Positions 24,330 to 38,800 are shown, counted from the first letter of the stretch. The stretch: DNA of 64,000 bases from Spongilla lacustris (GCA_949361645.1 OX442421.1:2850633-2914632), one strand, 5' to 3'. The notes: a model not told the origin generated them from the sequence alone. Made by a program: numbers and translations.

Positions 24330-27300
24330 GGTCTCTCTACTTGACTGGAAGAGTTGGGTCTCTCTCCCTGACTGGAAGAGAGGGGTCTCTCTTCCTGACC
24401 GGAAGAGAGGGGTCTCTGTACCTGACTGGAAGAGTGGGGTCTCTCTACCTGACTGGATCTCTGCCTGAGAGGTCTCTTAATTTGACAGAAAGAAAATGCT
24501 TTTTCTGTCTCACTCAGAGATGGGTCTCTCTACCTGACTGGAAGGGAGGGGTCTCTCCATTTCACTTGGAGAGGAAGGTCTCTTTACCTGACTGGAAGAG
24601 AATGGTCTCTCTGTCTCACTAAGAGACGGGGGTCTCTGTACCTGACTGGAACTGAAAGGTGATCTCTGCCTGACATAGAGAGAGGGGTCTCGATGTCTGA
24701 CAGAAAGAGAATGATCTTTCTGTCTCACTCAGAGAGGGGTCTCTCTACCTGACTGGAAGTGAGGGATCTCTCTGTGTCACTCACACAGAGGAGTCTATCT
24801 GCTGCCCTGGTTTAGACAGATCGGTCTCTCGACCTGACTAGAAGGGATGGTCTCTCCGTCTCACTTGGAGATAAGATTCACTCTACCTGACTTGAAGACA
24901 GTGGTCTCTCTACCTGACTGGAAGAGAAGGGTCTCTCTACTTGACTGGAAGAGTTGGGTCTCTCTACCTGACTGGAAGAGAGGGGTCTCTCTTCCTGACC
25001 GGAAGTAAGGGGTCTCTGTACCTGACTGGAAAAGAAGGGTCTCTCTACTTGACTGGAAGAGTTGGGTCTCTCTACCTGACTGGAAGAGAGGGGTCTCTCT
25101 TTTTGACCAGAAGAGAGGGGTCTCTGTACCTGACTGGAAGAGTGGGGTCTCTCTACCTGTCTGGAACTGAAGGATGATCTTTGCCTGACACAGAGAGAGG
25201 AGTCTCTCGATTTGACAGAAAGAGAATTCTTTTTCTGTCTCACTCAGAGAGGGGTCTCTCTATCTGACAGAAAGAGAATGCACTTTCTTTCTCACTCAGA
25301 TAGGGTTCTGTCTATCTGTCTGGAAGAGAAGGGTCTCTCTACCTGACTGGAACTGAAGGATGATCTCTGCCTGACACACAGAGAAGGGTCTGCCTATTCG
25401 ACAGAGAGAGAATGTCTCACTCAGAGAGGGGTCTCTGTACTTGACAGGAAGAGAGGGGTCTCTCTACCTGACTGGATGATAGGGGTCTTTCTACCTGACT
25501 GGAAGAGAGGTGTCTCTGTACCTGACTGGAAGGGAGGAGTCTCTCTACCTGACTGGAACTGAAGGATGATATCTGCCTGAGAGGTCTCTCTATTTCACAG
25601 AAAGAAAATGCTTTTTCTGTCTCACTCAGAGAGGGGTCTCTCTACCTGACTGGAAGGGAGGGGTCTCTCCATTTCACTTGGAGAGGAAGGTCTCTCTACC
25701 TGACTGGAAGAGAATGGTCTCTCTGTCTCACTCAGAGACGGGGGTCTCTGTACCTGACTGGAACTGAAAGATGATCTCTGCCTGACACAGAGAGAGGGGT
25801 CTCTCTATCTGACAGAAAGAGAATGATCTTTCTGTCTCACTCAGAGAGGGGTCTCGCTACCTGACTGATAGAGAGTGATCTCTCTACCTTACTGGAAGAG
25901 AGGGGTCTCTCTACCTGACTGGAAGAGAGGGGTCTCTCTACCTGACTGGAAGAGAGGGGTCTCTCTACCTGACTGGAAGAGAGGGGTCTCTCTACCTGAC
26001 TGGAAGAGAGGGGTCTCTCTACCTGACTGGAAGAGAGGGGTCTCTCTACCTGACTGGAAGAGAGGGGTCTCTCTACCTGACTGGAAGAGAGGGGTCTCTC
26101 TACCTGACTGGAAGAGAGGGGTCTCTCTAAGAGAGGGGTCTCTCTAAGAGAGGGGTCTCTCTACCTGACTGGAAGTGAGGAGTCTCTCTACCTGACTGGA
26201 AGAGAGGGGTCTCTTTACCTGACTGGAAGAGAGGGATCTCCCTACCTGGCTGGAAAAGAGGAGTCTCTCTACTTGACTGGAACTGAAGGATAATCTCTGC
26301 CTGAGGGGTATCTTAATTTGACATAAAGAAAATGCTTTTTCTGTCTCACTCAGCAAGGTCTCCCTACCTGACTGGAAGGGAGGGGTCTCTCCATTTCACT
26401 TGGAGGGGAAGGTCTCTTTACCTGACTGGAAGAGAATGGGATCTCTGTCTCACTCAGAGACGGGGGTCTCTGTACCTCACTGTAACTCAAAGGTGATCTC
26501 TGCCTGACACAGAGAGAGGGGTCTCTCTGTCTGACAGAAAGAATATGAACTTTCTGTCTCACTCAGAGAGGGGTCTCGCTACCTGACTGATAGAGAGGGA
26601 TCTCTCTACCTGACTGGATGAGAGCAGTCTCTCTACCTGACTGGAAAAGAGGGGTCTCTCTACCTGACTGGATGAGAGGGGTCTCTCTACCTGACTGGAT
26701 GAGAGGGGTCTCTCTACCTGACTGGAAGAGAGGGGTCTTCCTACCTTACTGGAAGAGAGGGGTCTCTGTACCTGACTGGAAGATCAGTCAGGTACAGAGG
26801 CCTCTCTCGTCCGGTCAGGGTGACCCCTCTCACCCTGACCGGAAGAGAGAGGTCTCTGTACCTGACTGGAAGAGTGGAGTCTCTCGACCTGACTGGAACT
26901 GAAGGATGATCTCTGCCTGACACACAGAGAGGGGTCTCTCTATCTGACATAAAAGAGAATGCTCTTTCTGTCTCACTCAGAGATGGGTCTGTCTCTTTGT
27001 CTGGAAGAGAAGGGTCTCTCCACCTGACTGGAAGAGAGGGGTCTCTCTACCTGACTGGAACTGAAGGATGATCTCTGCCTGACACTGAGAGTAGGGTCTC
27101 TTTATTTGACAGAAAGAGAATGCTCTTTCTGTTTCACTCAGAGAGGAGTCTCTCTACCTGACTGGAAGAGTTGGGTCTCTGTACCTGACTTGAAAAGAGG
27201 GGTCTCTCTCTACCTGACTGGAAGAGAGGGGTCTCTTTAACTGACTGGAAGTGTGGGGTCTCTCTACCTGACCGGAACTGAACGATGATCTCTGCCTGAG

Positions 27301-28312
27301 GGGTCTCTCTATTTGACGGAAAGAAAATGCTTTTTCTGTCTTACTCAGAGAGTGGTCTCTCTTCATGACCGGAATAGAGGAGTCTCTCTACCTGATTGAA
27401 TGGGAGGAGTCTCTGTACCTGACTGGAAGAGAAGGTCTTTCAGTGTCACTCAGACAGTGGAGTCTATCTGCTGCTCTGGTACAGAGAGGTCGGTCTGTAC
27501 ATATGACTAGAATAGAGGTGTCTCTCTACTTGACTGGAAAGGAAGGGTCTCTCCATTTCACTTGGAGAGGAATGTCTCTCTACCTGACTGGAAGAGAGGG
27601 GTCTCTGTACTTGACTGGAACTGAAGGATGATCTCTGCCTGACACTGAGAGAGGGGTCTCTCTATTTGACAGAAAGAAAATGCTCTTTCTTGTCTCACTC
27701 AGAGAGGAGTCTCTCTACCTGACTAGAAGAGTTGGGTCTTTCTACCTGACTTGAAAAGAGGGGTCTTTCTACCTGACTGGAAGAGAGGGGTCTCTTTACC
27801 TTCCTGGAAGAGTTGGGTCTCTCTACCTGACTTGAAAAGAGGGGTCTCTCTACCTGACTGGAAGAGAGGGGGTCTGTCTAACTGACTGGAAGTGTGAGGT
27901 CTCTCTACCTGACCGGAACTGAACGATGATCTCTGCCTGAGGGGTCTCTCTATTTGACAGAAAGAAAATGCTTTTTCTGTCTCACTCAGAGAGGAGTCTC
28001 TCTTCAAGAGGAGTCTCTCTACCTGATTGAAAGGGAAGAGTCTCTGTATCTGACTGGAAGAGAGGGGTCTGTCTGTGTCACTCAGACAGAGGAGTCTATC
28101 TGCTGCTCTGGTACCGAGAGGTTGGTCTCTATACATGACTGGACGAGAGGGGTCTCTCTACTTGACTGGAAGGGAGGGGTCCCTCCATTTCACTTGGAGA
28201 GGAAGGTCTCTGTACCTGACTGGAAGAAAGAGGTCTCTCTACCTTACTGGAAGGGAGGGGTGCTTCTACCGGACTGGAAGTGAGGGGTCTCTCTACCTGA
28301 CTGGATGAGAGG
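24330..28312 (-). repeat. 27-bp minisatellite array, block 2, inverted
   Basis: This is the same 27-bp family as block 1 but in reverse orientation. The part 24330-26485 is an almost exact reverse complement of 1-2264: matching frames occur at 130-342 / 26144-26356, at 1351-1716 / 24878-25243 and at 1866-2084 / 24510-24728. Coordinate sums are 26486 on one side and 26594 on the other side of the homogeneous tract. The 108-bp step equals four 27-bp units, lost here relative to block 1. From 26486 to 28312 the sequence continues what would lie left of the window start. A small orientation flip occurs near 26780-26830. Confidence 0.93.
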
Positions 28313-28333
28313 GGTCTCCTACTCCCTCTTCAG

Positions 28334-28399
28334 GAGATAGTGGTGTGATGATTGCGTACCTGCAGGCCAACGTGGAGGACCTGGTAGAGAAGTATGATC
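28334..28399 (+). CDS. Possible isolated exon, unrecognised
   Basis: A 66-bp open stretch lies between an acceptor-like 'ctccctcttcag' and a donor-like GTATGT, starting and ending in phase 1. It encodes DSGVMIAYLQANVEDLVEKY in the only open frame. The composition looks like real protein, but no family is recognised and no partner exon is seen nearby. It starts about 20 bp beyond the minisatellite edge, so it may mark the host gene into which the repeat block expanded. Confidence 0.35.
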
Positions 28400-29592
28400 G
28401 TATGTTGTCTATACCACACTAGAACCATGCTCCTCCTCCAGTGATGGAGGAAGAAGGGACTGGAGACACTAAAACTTTCCTCTGTCACCAACCATACTAC
28501 ATGGTGGAGTGTAGTCAGGGTCACGTGACTCTAACTGTGTTTTGTGTGTGTAGAGTATTAAATTAGCACATCAATCTTTAGAAACTGCCAGATCGAGTGT
28601 TTTTGTTATACATGTACATGTATGTGGTATAGGAACATCTCCTGCTGTGAAATTGTGTATTGAGGGAGCTACATGTATTGGGTTCTAGCAGTACCACTCT
28701 CTGTGCTTACACTCAGAGGGACCTCGTTTAACTGTTAGACAGATGAACCTCTCTGCCTTCGAGATGGGATGCCGGGCAAGCTTATAAAGATGTAGAAAGG
28801 GTGGCATTGATAGGTCCAGTGGAGAGGGTGGCAGAAGTGAGAATATTTAAGCATAAAATAGTTGTTACATGCATTGTGGGGGGGGGGGGGGGTTTAATCA
28901 TGTCTGTGGAGGTGGGTATGCATGTGTGTGGTAGGTATAAGCCTTTTTTCATCCTCCTCCTGGAAAAGTGTGTGCATAGGGGTATTGTGGACTAGTATGA
29001 GTCAAATGAGAGGAAGTGAAAGTAAGCAAGTGGGTATCCCTTTGATGTCTAGTAGTACACAGTAGGAGGGGCTTGAAACACCTCTCCATGACCTCTATGA
29101 ATAATTTGCATTGATTATGACACCTACAGGGCTTTATTAGTAAGAAACCAAATGTAGGTCTGAGTCTTCTTATGCTCCTATGCACAAAGTTAAGGTTGCA
29201 TTGTACTAATTTTGAACACACATAAGTGAGTGCAAATAACAGATTCTTTAAACTACACTATTTTCACAAACAAAATACATAAACAAATAAACTGAAACTT
29301 TATCACAATTACATGCTCACAGAACACAGATACTTACATTAATACACTGACACAAATACATCCACAGATATAAAAAAATTATATGCTTCTTATAGGACCA
29401 AAGAAATAAACTTCAATTCAAGCCTGTGAAAAGCACAGGAAATAAGGACCAATTATTTTGGCAGGAACCAATACAAACACTCAAAAAGTGCTGCAGGAAA
29501 GTTAACCTACCCTAACCCTTGCTATTCAGCATGCCTCAATCAAACCTTATCAAACAACAAAAATGACACTGACAACTCTCCACAATCTATTT
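28400..29592. other. Single-copy spacer between minisatellite blocks 2 and 3
   Basis: AT-rich and without a recognised gene. It has a 15-base G run at 28878-28892. It separates two minisatellite blocks of opposite orientation. Confidence 0.5.
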
Positions 29593-32500
29593 CAGTCTGG
29601 TAGAAGCACCCCTCTCTTCCAGTCAGGTCCCCTCTCTCCCAGTCAAGTAGAGACACCCCTCTCTTCCAGTCAGTTACAGAGACCCCCATCACCGAGTGAC
29701 CATTCTCTTCCAGTCAGGTACAGAGACCCCCACCTCTGAGTGAGACAGAGAGACCATTCTCTCCAGTCAGGTAGAGAGACCTTCCTCTCCAAGTGAAATG
29801 GAGAGACCCTTCTCTTCCAGTCAGGTAGAGAGACCCATCTCTGAGTGAGACAGAAAAAGCATTTTCTTTCTCTCAAATAGAGAGACCCCTCAGGCAGAGA
29901 TCATCCTTCAGTTCCAGTCAGGTGGAGAGACCCCTCTCTTCCAGTCAGGTAGAGAGACCCTTCTCTTCCAGACAGATATACAGAACCCTCTCTGAGTGAG
30001 ATAGAAAGAGCATTCTCTTTCTGTCAGATAGAGAGACCCCTCTCTCTGTGTCAGGCAGAGATCATCCTTCAGTTCCAGTCGGGTAGAGAGTCCCCTCTCT
30101 TCCAGTCAGATAGACCCTTCTCTTCCAGTCAAGTACTGAGACCCCTCTTTTCCAGTCAGGTACAGAGACCCCTGTCTGTGAGACACTTCTCTTCCAGTCA
30201 GGTAGAGTGACTCTTATCTCCAAGTGAGACAGAGAAACCACCCCTTCCAGTCAGGTAGAGAGACCGACCAGTGTGTACAAGGGCATCAGATAGACTCCTC
30301 TGTCTGAGTGACACAGATAGATCCCTCTCTTCCTGTCAGGTAGAGAGACCCCTCTGTCTGAGTGAGACATAGGGACCATTCTCTTTCAGTTAAGAACAGA
30401 GACCAGACAGATAGATAGACACCTTTACACAACAGAGCCAGAAGGATTTCTATCTCTGAGTGAAACAGAGAGAACCCTCTCTTCCAGTCAGGTAGAGAGA
30501 CCTCTCTCTGCCAGTCAGGTAGAGTGACCCCTCTCTTCCAGTCAGGTAGAGAGACCCCTCTTTTCCAGTCAGGTACAGAGACCCCTCTCTTCCAGTCAGG
30601 TAGAGCGACCCCTATTCTCCAGTCAGGTAGAGAGACCCCTCTCTTCCTGTTAGGTACAGAGACCCCTCTCTGAGTGAGACAGAAAAACCATCCTCTTTCT
30701 GTCAAATTAAGAGACCCCTCAATGTGTCAGGCAGAGATCATCCTTCAGTTCCAGTCAGGTAGAGAGACCCCACCCTTCCAGTCAGGTAGAGAGACCCCTC
30801 TCTTCAAGTCAGGTAGAGAGACCACTCATTTCAAGTCAGGTAGACAGCCCCTCTCTTCCAGTCAGGTAGAGAGACCACTCATTTCAAGTCAGATAGACAG
30901 CCCCTCTCTTCCAGTCAGGCAGAGAGACGCCTCTTTTCAAGTCAGGTAGAGAGACCCCTCTCTTCCAGTCGGGTAGAGAGACCCCTCTTTTCAAATGAGG
31001 TCGACAGACCTCTCTCTTCCAGTCAGGTCGACAGACCTCTCTCATCCAGTCAGGTATACAGACCTCTCTCTTCCAGTCAGGTATACCTGACTGGAAGAGA
31101 GAGGTCTGTATACCTGACTTGAAAAGAGGGGTCTGTATACCTGACTTGAAAAAAGGGGTCTCTCTACCTGACTGGATCAGAGGGGTCTCTCTATCTGACT
31201 GGAAGAGAGGGGTCTCTCTACCTTACTGGAAGAGAAGGGTCTATGTGTCTATAGAGAGATCCCTCTCTTCCAGTCCTGAAGAGAGACCTCTCTATTCCAG
31301 TTAAGTAGGGAGACCCCTCTTTTCCAGACAGTTACAAAGACCCCTGTATCTGAGTTAGACACAGAGACCCTTCGGCCTTCTCTTCCAGTCAGGTAGAGAG
31401 ACCCTTCTCTTCCAGTAAGGTAGAGAGACCCCTCTCTTCCAGTCAGGTAGAGAGACCCCTCTCTTTCAGTCAGCAAATAGAGAGACCCCCTCTCTTACAG
31501 TCAGGTAGAGAGACCCTTCTCTTCCAGTAAGGTAGAGAGACACTTCTCTTCCAGTCAGGTAGAGAGACCCCACTCTTCCAGTAAGGTAGAGAGACCCCTC
31601 TCTATCAGTCAGGTAGCGAGACCCCTCTCTGAGTGAGACAGAAAGATCATTCTCTTTCTATCAGATAGAGACCCCTCTCTCTGTGTCAGGCAGAGATCAC
31701 CTTTCAGTTCCAGTCAGGAAGCGAGACCCCCGTCTCTGAGTGAGACAGAGAGACCATTCTCTTCCAGTCAGGTAGAGAGACCTTCCTCTCCAAGTGAAAT
31801 GGAGAGAGCCCTCCCTTCCAGTCAGGTAGAGATACCCCTCTCTGAGTGAGAATGAAAAAGCACTTACTTTCTGTCAGATAGAGAGACCCCTCAGGCAGAT
31901 ATCATCCTTCAGTTCCTGTCAGGTAGTAGAGAGACTCCTCCCTTCCAGTCAGGTACAGAGACACCTCTCTTCCAGTCAGGTAGAGAGACCCTACTCTTCC
32001 AGAGAGATAGACAGAACCCTCTCTGAGTGAGACAGAAAGAGCATTTTCTTCCTGTCAGATAGAGAGACCCCTCTCTGTGTGTCAGGCAGAGATCATCCTT
32101 CAGTTCCAGTCAGGTAGAGAGACCCCACTCTTCCAGTGAGGTACAGAGACCCCTCTCTTCCAGTCAGGTAGAGAGACCCTACTCTTCCAGTCAGGTAGGG
32201 AGACCCCTCTCTTTCAGTCAGGTAGAGAGACCCCTCTTTTTCCGTCAGGTAGAGAGATCCCTCTCTTCCAGTCAGGTAGAGAGACCCCTCTCTTCCAGTA
32301 AGGTAGAGAGACACTTCTCTTCCAGTCAGGTAGAGAGACCCAACTCTTCCAGTCAGGTAGAGAGATCCCTCTCTATCAGTCAGGTAGCGAGACCCCTCTC
32401 TGAGTGAGATAGAAAGATCATTCTCTTTCTGTCAGATCGAGACCCCTCTCTCTGTGTCAGGCAGAGATCACCTTTCAGTTCCAGTCAGGAAGCAAGACCC

Positions 32501-35500
32501 CCGTCTCTGAGTGAGACAGAGAGACCATTCTCTTCCAGTGCGGTAGAGAGACCTTCCTGTACAAGTGAAATGGAGAGCCCCCTCCCTTCCAGTCAGGTAG
32601 AGATACCCCTCTCTGAGTGAGAACGAAAAAGCACTTACTTTCTGTCAGATAGAGAGACCCCTCAGGCAGATATTATCCTTCAGTTCCTGTCAGGTAGAGA
32701 GACTCCTCCCTTCGAGTCAGGTACAGAGACACCTCTCTTCCAGCCAGGTAGAGAGACTTCTCTCTTCCAGTCAGGTAGAGAGACCCTTCTCTTCCAGACA
32801 GATAGACAGAGCCCTCTCTGAGTGAGACAGAAAGAGCATTCTCTTTCTGTCAGATAGAGAGACCCCTCTCTGTGTGTCAGGCAGAGATCATCCGTCAGTT
32901 CCAGTCAGGTAGAGAGACCCCACTCTTCCAGTCAGGTAGAGAGACCCCCACTCTTCCAGTCAGGTACAGAGACCCCTCTCTTCCAGTCAGGTAGAGAGAC
33001 CCCTCTCTTAGAGAGAGACCCCTTTCTTCCAGTCCGGTAGAGAGACCCTTCGCTTTCAGTCAGGTAGAGAGACCATTCTCTTCTAGTAAAGTAGAGAGAC
33101 ACTTCTCTTCCAGTCAGGTAGAGAGACCCCTCTCTTCCAGTAGAGACCCTTCTTTTCCAGTAAGGTAGAGAGACCCTTGTCTTCTAGTCAAGTAGAGAGA
33201 CCCCTCTCTTCCAGTAAGGTAGAGAGACCCTTCTCTTCCAGTCTGGTAGAGAGACCCCTCTCTTGCAGTCAGGTGGAGAGACCCCTCTCTTCCAGTCAGG
33301 TAGAGAGACTCTCCTCTTCTAGTCAGTTAGAGAGACCCCTTCTCTTCCAGTCAGGTAGAGAGACCCCTCTCTTCCAGTAAGGTAGAGAGACCCTCCTCTT
33401 CCAGAAAGGTAGAGAGACCCTTCTCTTCCAGTCAGGCAGAGAGACCCCTCTCTTCCAGTCAGGTAGAGAGACCCCTGCCTTCCAGTAACTTAAAGGTAGA
33501 GAGACCCCTCTCTTCAAGTAGAGACCCTTCCCTTCCAGTAAGGTAGAGAGACCCCTCTCTTCCAGTAAGGTAGAGAGACCCTTCTCTTCGAGTCAGGTGG
33601 AGAGACCCTCTCTTCCAGTCAGGTAGAGAGACCCCTCTCTTCCAGTAAGGTAGAGACCCTTCTCTTCGAGTCAGGTGGAGAGACCCTCTCTTCCAGTCAG
33701 GTAGAGAGACCCTTCTCTATCAGTCAGGTAGCGAGACCTCTCTCTGAGTGAGACAGACAGATCGTTTACTTTCTGTCAGATAGAGACCCCTCTCTCTATG
33801 TCAGGCAGAGATCACCTTTCAGTTCCCTTTCAGGTAGAGAGACCCCCGTCTCTGAGTGAGACAGAGAGGCCATTCTCTTCCAGTCAGGTAAAGAGATCTT
33901 CCTCTCCAAGTGAAATGGAGAGACCCCTCCTTTCCAGTCAGGTAGTGAGACATTTTCTTTCTGTCAGATAGAGAGACCCCTCAGGCAGAGATCATCCTTC
34001 AGTTCCAGTCAGGTAGAGAGACTCCTCCCTTCCAGTCAGGTAAAGAGACCTTTCTCTTCCTGTCAGGTACAGAGACCCCTCTCTGTGTGAGTCAGAAAAA
34101 AGCATTCTCGCTCTGCCAAATAGAGAGACCCCTCTCTGTGTGTCAGGCAGAGATCATCCTTCAGTTCCAGTCAGGTAGAGAGACTGCTCTCTTCCAGTCA
34201 GGTAGAGAGACCCTTCTCTTCCAGACAGATAGACAGAACCCTCTCTGAGTGAGACAGAAAGAGCATTCTCTTTCTGTCAGATAGAGAGACCCCTCTCTCT
34301 CTGTGTCAGGCAGAGATCATCCTTCAGTTCCAGTCAGGTCGAGAGACCCCACTCTTCCAGTCAGGTAGAGAGGCCCCCACTCTTCCAGTCAGGTACAGAA
34401 ACCCCTCTCTTCCAGTCAGGTAGAGAGACCCCTCTCTTCTAGTCAGGTAGAGAGACCCTCCTCTTCCCGTCAGGTAGAGAGACCCCTCTCTTCCAGTCAG
34501 GTAGAGAGACACTTCTCTTCCAGTCAGATAGAGAGACCCCTCTCTTCCAGTAAGGAAGAGAGACCCTTCTCTTGCAGTCAGGCAGTTAGACCCCTCTCTT
34601 CCAGTCAGGTAGAGAGACCCCTGCCTTCCAGTAACTTAAAGGTAGAGAGACCCCTCTCTTCCAGTCAGGTAGAGAGACCCTTCTCTTCCAGTAAGGTAGA
34701 GAGACACCTCTCTTCCAGGCAGGTAGAGAGACCCCTCTCTTTCAGTCAGGTAGAGAGACCCTTCTCTTCTAGTAAGGTAGAGAGACACTTCTCTTCCAGT
34801 CAGGTAGAGAGACCCCTCTCTTCCAGTAAGGTAGAGAGACCCTTCTCTTCCAGTCAGGTAGAGAGACCCCTCTCTTGCAGTCAGGTGGAGACTCCCTCTC
34901 TTCCAGTCAGGTAGAGAGACCCCTCTCTATCAGTCAGGTAGCGAGACCTCTCTCTGAGTGAGACAGAAAGATTATTCTCTTTCTGTCAGATAGAGACCCC
35001 TCTCTCTATGTCAGGCAGAGATCACATTTCAGTTCCCGTCAGGTAGAGAGACCCCCGTCACTGAGTGAGACAGAGAGACCATTCTCTTCCAGTCAGGTAA
35101 AGAGACCTTCCTCTCCAAGTGAAATGGAGAGACCCCTCCCTTCCAATCAGGTAGTGAGACCCCTCTCTGAGTGACACAGAAAAAGCATTTTCTATCTGAA
35201 AATAGTCAAATAGAGAGACCCCTCAGGCAGAGATCATCCTTCAGTTCCAGTCAGGTAGAGAGACTCCTCTCTTCCAGACAGGTAGAGAGACCCTTCTCTT
35301 CCAGACAGATAGACAGAACCCTTTCTGTGTGCGACAGAAAGAGCATTCTCTTTTAATCAGATAGAGAGACCCCTCTCTCTGTGTCAGGCAGATATCATCC
35401 TTCAGTTGCAGTCAGGTAGAGAGACCCCATTCTTCCTGTCAGGTACAGAGACCCCTCTCTTCCAGTCAAGTAGAGAGACCCCTGCCTTCCAGTCAGGTAT

Positions 35501-35852
35501 AGAGAGACCCTTCTTTTCAAGTCAGTAGAGAGATCCCTGCCTTCCAGTCAGGTAGAGAGGCCCCTCTCTTCCAGTCAGGTAGAGAGACCCCTCTCTTCCA
35601 GTCAGGTAGAGAGAACTTTTCTCCAAGTGTGACGGAGAGACCCCTAACTTCCAGTCCAGGTAGAGAGACCCCTCTCGTCCAGTCAAGTAGAGAGACCCCT
35701 TTCTTCCAGTGAGGTACAGAGACCCCTGTCTCGAGTGTCTCTGAGGGGGTCTCTCTTCGACTCTGACAAATAGAGAGACCCCCTGTCTTCCAGTCAGGCA
35801 GAGTTTCCCCTCTCTTCCAGTCAGGTAGACGGACTCCTCTGTACCTAGGAGA
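29593..35852 (+). repeat. 27-bp minisatellite array, block 3
   Basis: The same monomer family as blocks 1 and 2, mostly in plus orientation and more divergent overall. Between about 31085 and 31247 the units run in the opposite direction. The switch point is a perfect palindrome, 'cttccagtcaggtatacctgactggaag' around 31069-31100. Open frames on both strands reflect the 27-base period. The block ends where the second copy of the tail begins (35853), the same junction as block 1 with its tail. Confidence 0.94.
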
Positions 35853-35893
35853 CAGAGTGACTACGTATACAGCTGGTAGGCCTTATTGGCCGG

Positions 35894-38800
35894 TGTAATA
35901 GGATTACGTGTCCGCCGTATAGGCTGTCCGGCCGGACAATGTATCCTAGGATACATTGTCCGCCGGACTCCCTATCCTAGGATACGCTGTCCCCCTACGG
36001 ACACTCCTTCCTAGGATTATCGGTCCGCTTTAGGATTACCTGTCCCCCCCCCCCCCTTCCCCCGACACAGGCAATGTATGCATACAAGCGCCATGTGCAC
36101 ATGTGGACTCCTGTATATAAACAGTTTCTGTGCAAATACCAAACACTGCAGCATGTTGCCCACGGCATATACAAGTGAGCATATACAAAGGACGCATATA
36201 CGATTATCCGTGTGACCGTGTCCATTTATTCAAACAGCGACCAGTTCTTTTCGAGTTGTTCCTTTTTTACAAGACTTGCAGTACCATACAAACATCCTTT
36301 CAGTCCACGCCCTGCGAGGTATAGCTTTTTCACATGTTTGGTGTATCCATTCTTTGCATTGGGCACACTGGATCATTTTTCCTTTCTCAGGCATACGACA
36401 GTGACATATAACAGAAATTTTGTCTTCAACATATGAGACCTCAGACAGCACTACAGTACTAGGAAATGGGCTCATTTTGCTTTCTTGAAAACACTTTACC
36501 AAATGAGCTCTCATTTTCATACTGCTAGCATACTGAATAGTACAGACATCATCACCATTGCATATGCTGGTTGCATATGCAATGGCAAGGAGGCCACAAT
36601 CTGACATATTCTTCTGCTTATGCACCTTCATTAATCTGGCAGTTATGCAGAGCTCACCACTGCACAATAGAGCACATATTTGATCTTTGGTGAAGTCTGT
36701 CAGTGTTTCATATAAACTGTCGTAGACATTTATACAACAAGCTGGTTGTGGCAGTCCAACTGTAGAAATTGTTACCCAGTGACTGTTTCCATTAAACAGA
36801 ATTTGGATGAACTCAGTACGCACGATGTCAAATGATAAATTACAACCAAGTGCAGTGTTTTGAAACCCCTTCATTTTGTACTGGTTTTTGAGCAAACTTT
36901 GTGCAACATTGATTACTTCATCATTCAGCCATCCACTCTCTGCCACAATCATGTTGTGATGACTCCTGTAAAGCTGAATTCCTGCAATCTTCAACCACTT
37001 GTCTTCATGACCTTGATCTTCTAAGTCAGAGCACAATGACAGTTCTTCATCTGAAACATTTTCAATCTCTTCACCAGTGCCTGCATGGAAAATAATTAAG
37101 TAATGTACAAACACTTCTATTTGAGTGGAATTACTTAGTATAATAATCTACAATGACATTGCTGAGTACCAGATGCAACAAGACATGGCTTAAACTGACA
37201 CAAACAGGAATCACATACCATTTGGAGACATTTTAGTATCAAGTACCCATTGGCACAGTGTGTCTAAGTCTGATGAAGTCATCAGGAAGAATATTTCATC
37301 CATTATTACAATATGCTTGATAGAAGTAATTTTGCTGACTTTTAACCAGTAGGTCAAGAGTGGTACATTTTTCACAAAAGCCAAATTCGGGCGTGACACC
37401 TTCTTCTTGAAATCAGCAAACTGGTCATACAATGCTTCATTAACTATAACAAAATCACCTCCATAAGCCTGTTGCATAGGAGCTTCATCACAATACAAAC
37501 GGCAATCCATCCAGAATGCAACCATTAAATCTCGGCTTAACAAAAATTCATCTTCTTGTAAGTTGAAATCATTGAACTATATGGTATGAAAAGAAACAGT
37601 ACATGATTACTAATTAAACATCACGCAAACCTTTAGCTTACATCATGGCACTGATCTTCTTCAGAGGAATAGCAAAGTGCACGAGCACCTGTCCTCCATA
37701 GTCGAAGAAGGTGAGGTGAATTAAGTTGCTCTGAAATAATTTTATCATCATGAGACAGCATATTGTATTCCAAAGCAATACCATTTTGCTGCTTTGTGCT
37801 ATCAATCACTTGGTGCACTACAGCATTCATTTTTTCACTAGAAATATCAAACTTCACTTTAGTCTTTTTGTCCACATCACCTTTCATTTCAACATTGTAC
37901 TCTTTGGGTCTCTCATTATATAATTTCAAAGCAGCAGTATTAACCTTTTTTGAGAGGACCTTTCCACCAATTTGCCTGAGTGAATATAAACCTTTCTTAT
38001 GAACTTCATGGATTATGTAGGGTCCTGACCATTGTCGTTGTTTGCGTCCACCAACACGTGCAATATTCCTCATATTTCTCTTCAGTACAAGATCCCCAAC
38101 TTTGAACTCAATGGTACAGTGTCTCCTGTCATACTGCAGCTTCTGATGACTTTGGGCTTTTTGAATATTCAAATGAGCTTGTGAAAACACTTTGCCTTGA
38201 ATTTCAGCAAAATGAGTTACATACTTCAATACCTTGTTCTCAAATGGTATGCTGGTGACACTGTTTGGAATAGGAGCACCAGTTTCTTCATGAAGTTGCA
38301 GTTCTATGGGTAGCACTGCTTCTCTGCCAAACATTAAAAAGAATGGGGTGTACTTCGTTGAGGCATGAATGCTTGTTCGATAAGAGAAAAGAATTGCATC
38401 CAGATATTCATCCCAATCATCTTCTTCAGTCTCAACATACTTTATTAAAGCCTTAGTGACTGTTTGGTTCATCCTCTCGTCTAGCCCATTCGTCTGAGGA
38501 TGATACGCACTGCTGATCCTATGTTCTATTCCAACTCTGTCAAACAATCTCTGGTTTACTTCATTGACAAATTCACGACCCTGATCTGATATGCACACTT
38601 GAAAACATCCAAATCTCATTATCAGCGTGTGAAGAAAATGTGCTACTCCATCTGCACTCTTTGATGGTAGCCCACAAGCTTCTGGCCATTTGGAGAAGTA
38701 ATCAGTGCAGGTGATCAGATACCTGTATACATGTATATATTTGTGTAGCACAAGGAATACAGCAACTGCACTGTTAATTTTTCTGAAATGCAAGTTATAA

